A stretch of 35,990 bases of DNA from Flexilinea sp. (GTDB taxonomy: Bacteria; Chloroflexota; Anaerolineae; Anaerolineales; Anaerolineaceae). A program made the position numbers and the translations under genes. Of the stretch, positions 35,629 through 35,990 are shown piece after piece. The first letter of the stretch is position 1; the number at the start of each line of letters is the position of its first letter. The DNA is taken from positions 1-35,990 of the forward strand of contig JAFRIR010000003.1 of NCBI GenBank assembly GCA_017432685.1, in the 5' to 3' direction. The notes below the pieces were generated by a model. That model did no database searches and was not told the origin of the DNA. It worked only from the letters and a program-made list of their open reading frames with translations.

Positions 35629-35990
35629 AAGCTGTAGCAGACCACCAGTACCCAGCAAATTCAGAGGCAGAGAGGCTGCCATTATCTTGGTAGCCACCAA
35701 TGACGGCGCCGAAAGCAGTAAGGCCAGAAGTTGGACTTTGCCAACCAACTATACCGCCAGTTAGCCTATCAAAGTCCGTATTGGCCATAACTGCCGTTTT
35801 CGTTTCGGGACCAGTGGGGATGTGCCAGTTCTTGGGGCAGATATCTGAAACAGCGGCAATTTTATTGGAGCTTCCTGATACTGTGCCAGCAGTTGCAGCG
35901 TAATAGTTATACCAACAGCCTATTTCCTCATTAGTAGAACAATAGTGGCCATCCGTACTATAGGAAGACGTAGTAAAATTAGAAGTAGAT
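35537..35990 (-). CDS. 3' part of a FISUMP-like surface protein (partial, runs off window)
   Basis: On the minus strand one frame is open from the window end to 35537 (about 150 residues). It reads [16 protein letters not shown], then [40 protein letters not shown] and [15 protein letters not shown]. The CPxxWxxPT and YWWSAT motifs are those of the FISUMP (Fibrobacter succinogenes major paralogous) domain in secreted proteins of several phyla, including Saccharibacteria. The usual ending, F/Y-SVRC, is absent: after KFRNDAGA the frame enters lepA DNA and stops. Its 3' end is therefore lost at the same point as the lepA 3' end. Confidence 0.7.
   Translation of the reverse strand, partial: STSNFTTSSYSTDGHYCSTNEEIGCWYNYYAATAGTVSGSSNKIAAVSDICPKNWHIPTGPETKTAVMANTDFDRLTGGIVGWQSPTSGLTAFGAVIGGYQDNGSLSASEFAGYWWSATASSATERQYLIYQERAGKFRNDAGAHPSGKP

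Overview
The window reads as one chromosome segment of a roughly 50% G+C anaerobe, and my best guess is Chloroflexota class Anaerolineae. The clues are a secreted lipoprotein with a long Thr-Pro linker, a sortase domain preceded by LPxTGF, nearly all ABC-type nutrient uptake, and a GroEL without the Gly-Gly-Met tail. This assignment is inference from protein style. The last ~430 bases may not belong to the same genome.

Layout. 1-4,960 (minus): a small membrane protein, then a tightly overlapping operon running from 4,958 to 577: M24 Xaa-Pro peptidase, metallo-beta-lactamase-fold hydrolase, orphan lipoprotein solute-binding protein, lipoprotein with two beta-sandwich repeats. 5,050-9,160: groES-groEL under a CIRCE operator, flanked on both sides by PIN-domain toxin-antitoxin modules. 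A fossil joining a GH51 arabinofuranosidase fragment to the groEL 3' end lies beside them. 9,510-14,400 (plus): a sugar or polyol ABC importer with a perfect LacI-type operator, followed by an oxidoreductase resembling inositol dehydrogenase. 14,461-18,387 (minus): a 1,308-residue secreted M16C peptidase carrying a second, HELFH-type zinc-protease domain. 18,620-21,553: an MscS channel fused to two extracytoplasmic sensor-like regions. 21,785-26,569: a BMP-type nucleoside ABC importer. 26,949-31,081: a diguanylate cyclase, then a secreted subtilase that contains LPKTG and ends in a sortase domain. 31,254-33,576: an Rpn-type nuclease and an unrecognised basic protein. 33,907-35,628: lepA, whose last ~50 residues are replaced where the sequence abruptly becomes the 3' part of an unrelated FISUMP-like gene on the opposite strand.

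The intergenic DNA is unusually structured. Four copies of an element with terminal inverted repeats and a 19-bp or comparable internal hairpin all lie directly upstream of a gene start and in that gene's orientation. Two compensatory stem changes separate the copies. A second class consists of heptanucleotide (period-7) repeat tracts, most of which begin or end exactly at a stop codon. A third class is long GC-rich palindromes at operon ends.

Taken together the genes describe a heterotroph that imports sugars or polyols and nucleosides through ABC systems and secretes large peptidases. The best candidates for undescribed biology are the subtilase-LPKTG-sortase protein, the double metallopeptidase, and the leader-located repeat element.
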